Source: Cyanobacteriota bacterium (GTDB lineage: Bacteria > Cyanobacteriota > Cyanobacteriia > Leptolyngbyales > Leptolyngbyaceae). Taken from it: DNA of 8,309 bases. Numbering within the stretch: the stretch's first letter is position 1; each line of letters starts with the position of its first letter. Shown piece after piece: positions 8,187 through 8,309 of the stretch. Under the pieces are notes generated by a model. It searched no databases, was not told where the DNA came from, and was given only the letters and a program-made list of their open reading frames with translations. The stretch lies in assembly GCA_027482985.1 (NCBI GenBank), contig JAIXVO010000741.1, forward strand, positions 1 to 8,309, in the 5' to 3' direction. Made by a program: the position numbers and the translations under genes.

Positions 8187-8309
8187 ATTGCACTGGATAA
8201 TAGAGACTACTCAAGGTAGTATTACCCACTTTTCCGGCTGCAGTTATCAGATCTGAACGTAAACATTTTGCTACAGCGTACGCCAACAAAGGTGGAACTG
8301 CATTACCAA
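8149..8309 (-). CDS. C-terminal end of a cytosine-C5 DNA methyltransferase (partial)
   Basis: Reading the minus strand from the right edge, an open frame gives GNAVPPLLAYAVAKCLRSDL and continues to a TGA at 8151-8149, 52 full codons in all. The two bases before it (TT) allow the usual isoleucine of IGNAVPP. (Q)IGNAVPP followed by a hydrophobic helix is motif X of cytosine-C5 DNA methyltransferases, which closes the SAM pocket. About 30 residues of unremarkable tail follow. The catalytic and target-recognition parts lie outside the window, so specificity cannot be read. The end overlaps the HNH gene by 38 nt in another frame, as in compact restriction-modification operons. Confidence 0.85.
   Translation of the reverse strand, partial: GNAVPPLLAYAVAKCLRSDLITAAGKVGNTTLSSLYYPVQYEQPQLCSSPIG

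Overview
The window looks like a piece of a cyanobacterial chromosome. The palindrome GCGATCGC (HIP1), typical of many cyanobacteria, occurs about 14 times between positions 630 and 6800. The Hsp100 protein encoded is of the highly conserved cyanobacterial/plastid ClpC type. Heptanucleotide tandem repeats of the kind common in filamentous cyanobacteria also occur. Genus cannot be assigned from this alone.

Left part (1-5382), housekeeping. On the minus strand lie rimI (GNAT acetyltransferase for a ribosomal protein), then lysA (diaminopimelate decarboxylase, last step of lysine synthesis), then the first 36 codons of another gene that runs off the left edge. Its position would suit the diadenylate cyclase gene often found after lysA, but the fragment is too short to identify. 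Divergently, on the plus strand, is clpC (AAA+ unfoldase of the Clp protease), followed by a hairpin terminator. The roughly 490-541 nt between rimI and clpC hold three kinds of repeat: heptamers next to the rimI ribosome binding site, two copies of a 38-nt hairpin unit 60 nt apart, and an 87-nt almost pure pyrimidine tract. A further heptamer array sits in frame inside lysA.

Middle part (5383-6791), small genes. A Phd/VapB-type antitoxin gene and its PIN-domain toxin gene lie on the minus strand. The toxin gene is broken by a 5-bp tandem duplication; removing it restores a perfect 128-residue PIN protein. Divergent from them is a second antitoxin-like small gene (79 aa), followed 4 nt later by a 143-aa Cys-rich protein of unknown function. 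Two antitoxin-like genes therefore stand back to back without an intact classical toxin beside either.

Right part (6801-8309), a foreign-looking region. After an AT-rich gene-free stretch of about 300 nt with no HIP1 site comes, on the minus strand, a 361-aa protein with a C-terminal HNH nuclease domain. Its start codon lies inside the end of another gene entering from the right edge. That gene ends in GNAVPP, the motif X signature of cytosine-C5 DNA methyltransferases. The pair is most simply read as a type II-like restriction-modification system with overlapping methyltransferase and endonuclease genes. The nuclease's N-terminal 240 residues are not of a family I recognise, and this pair is the best candidate here for something not yet characterised.
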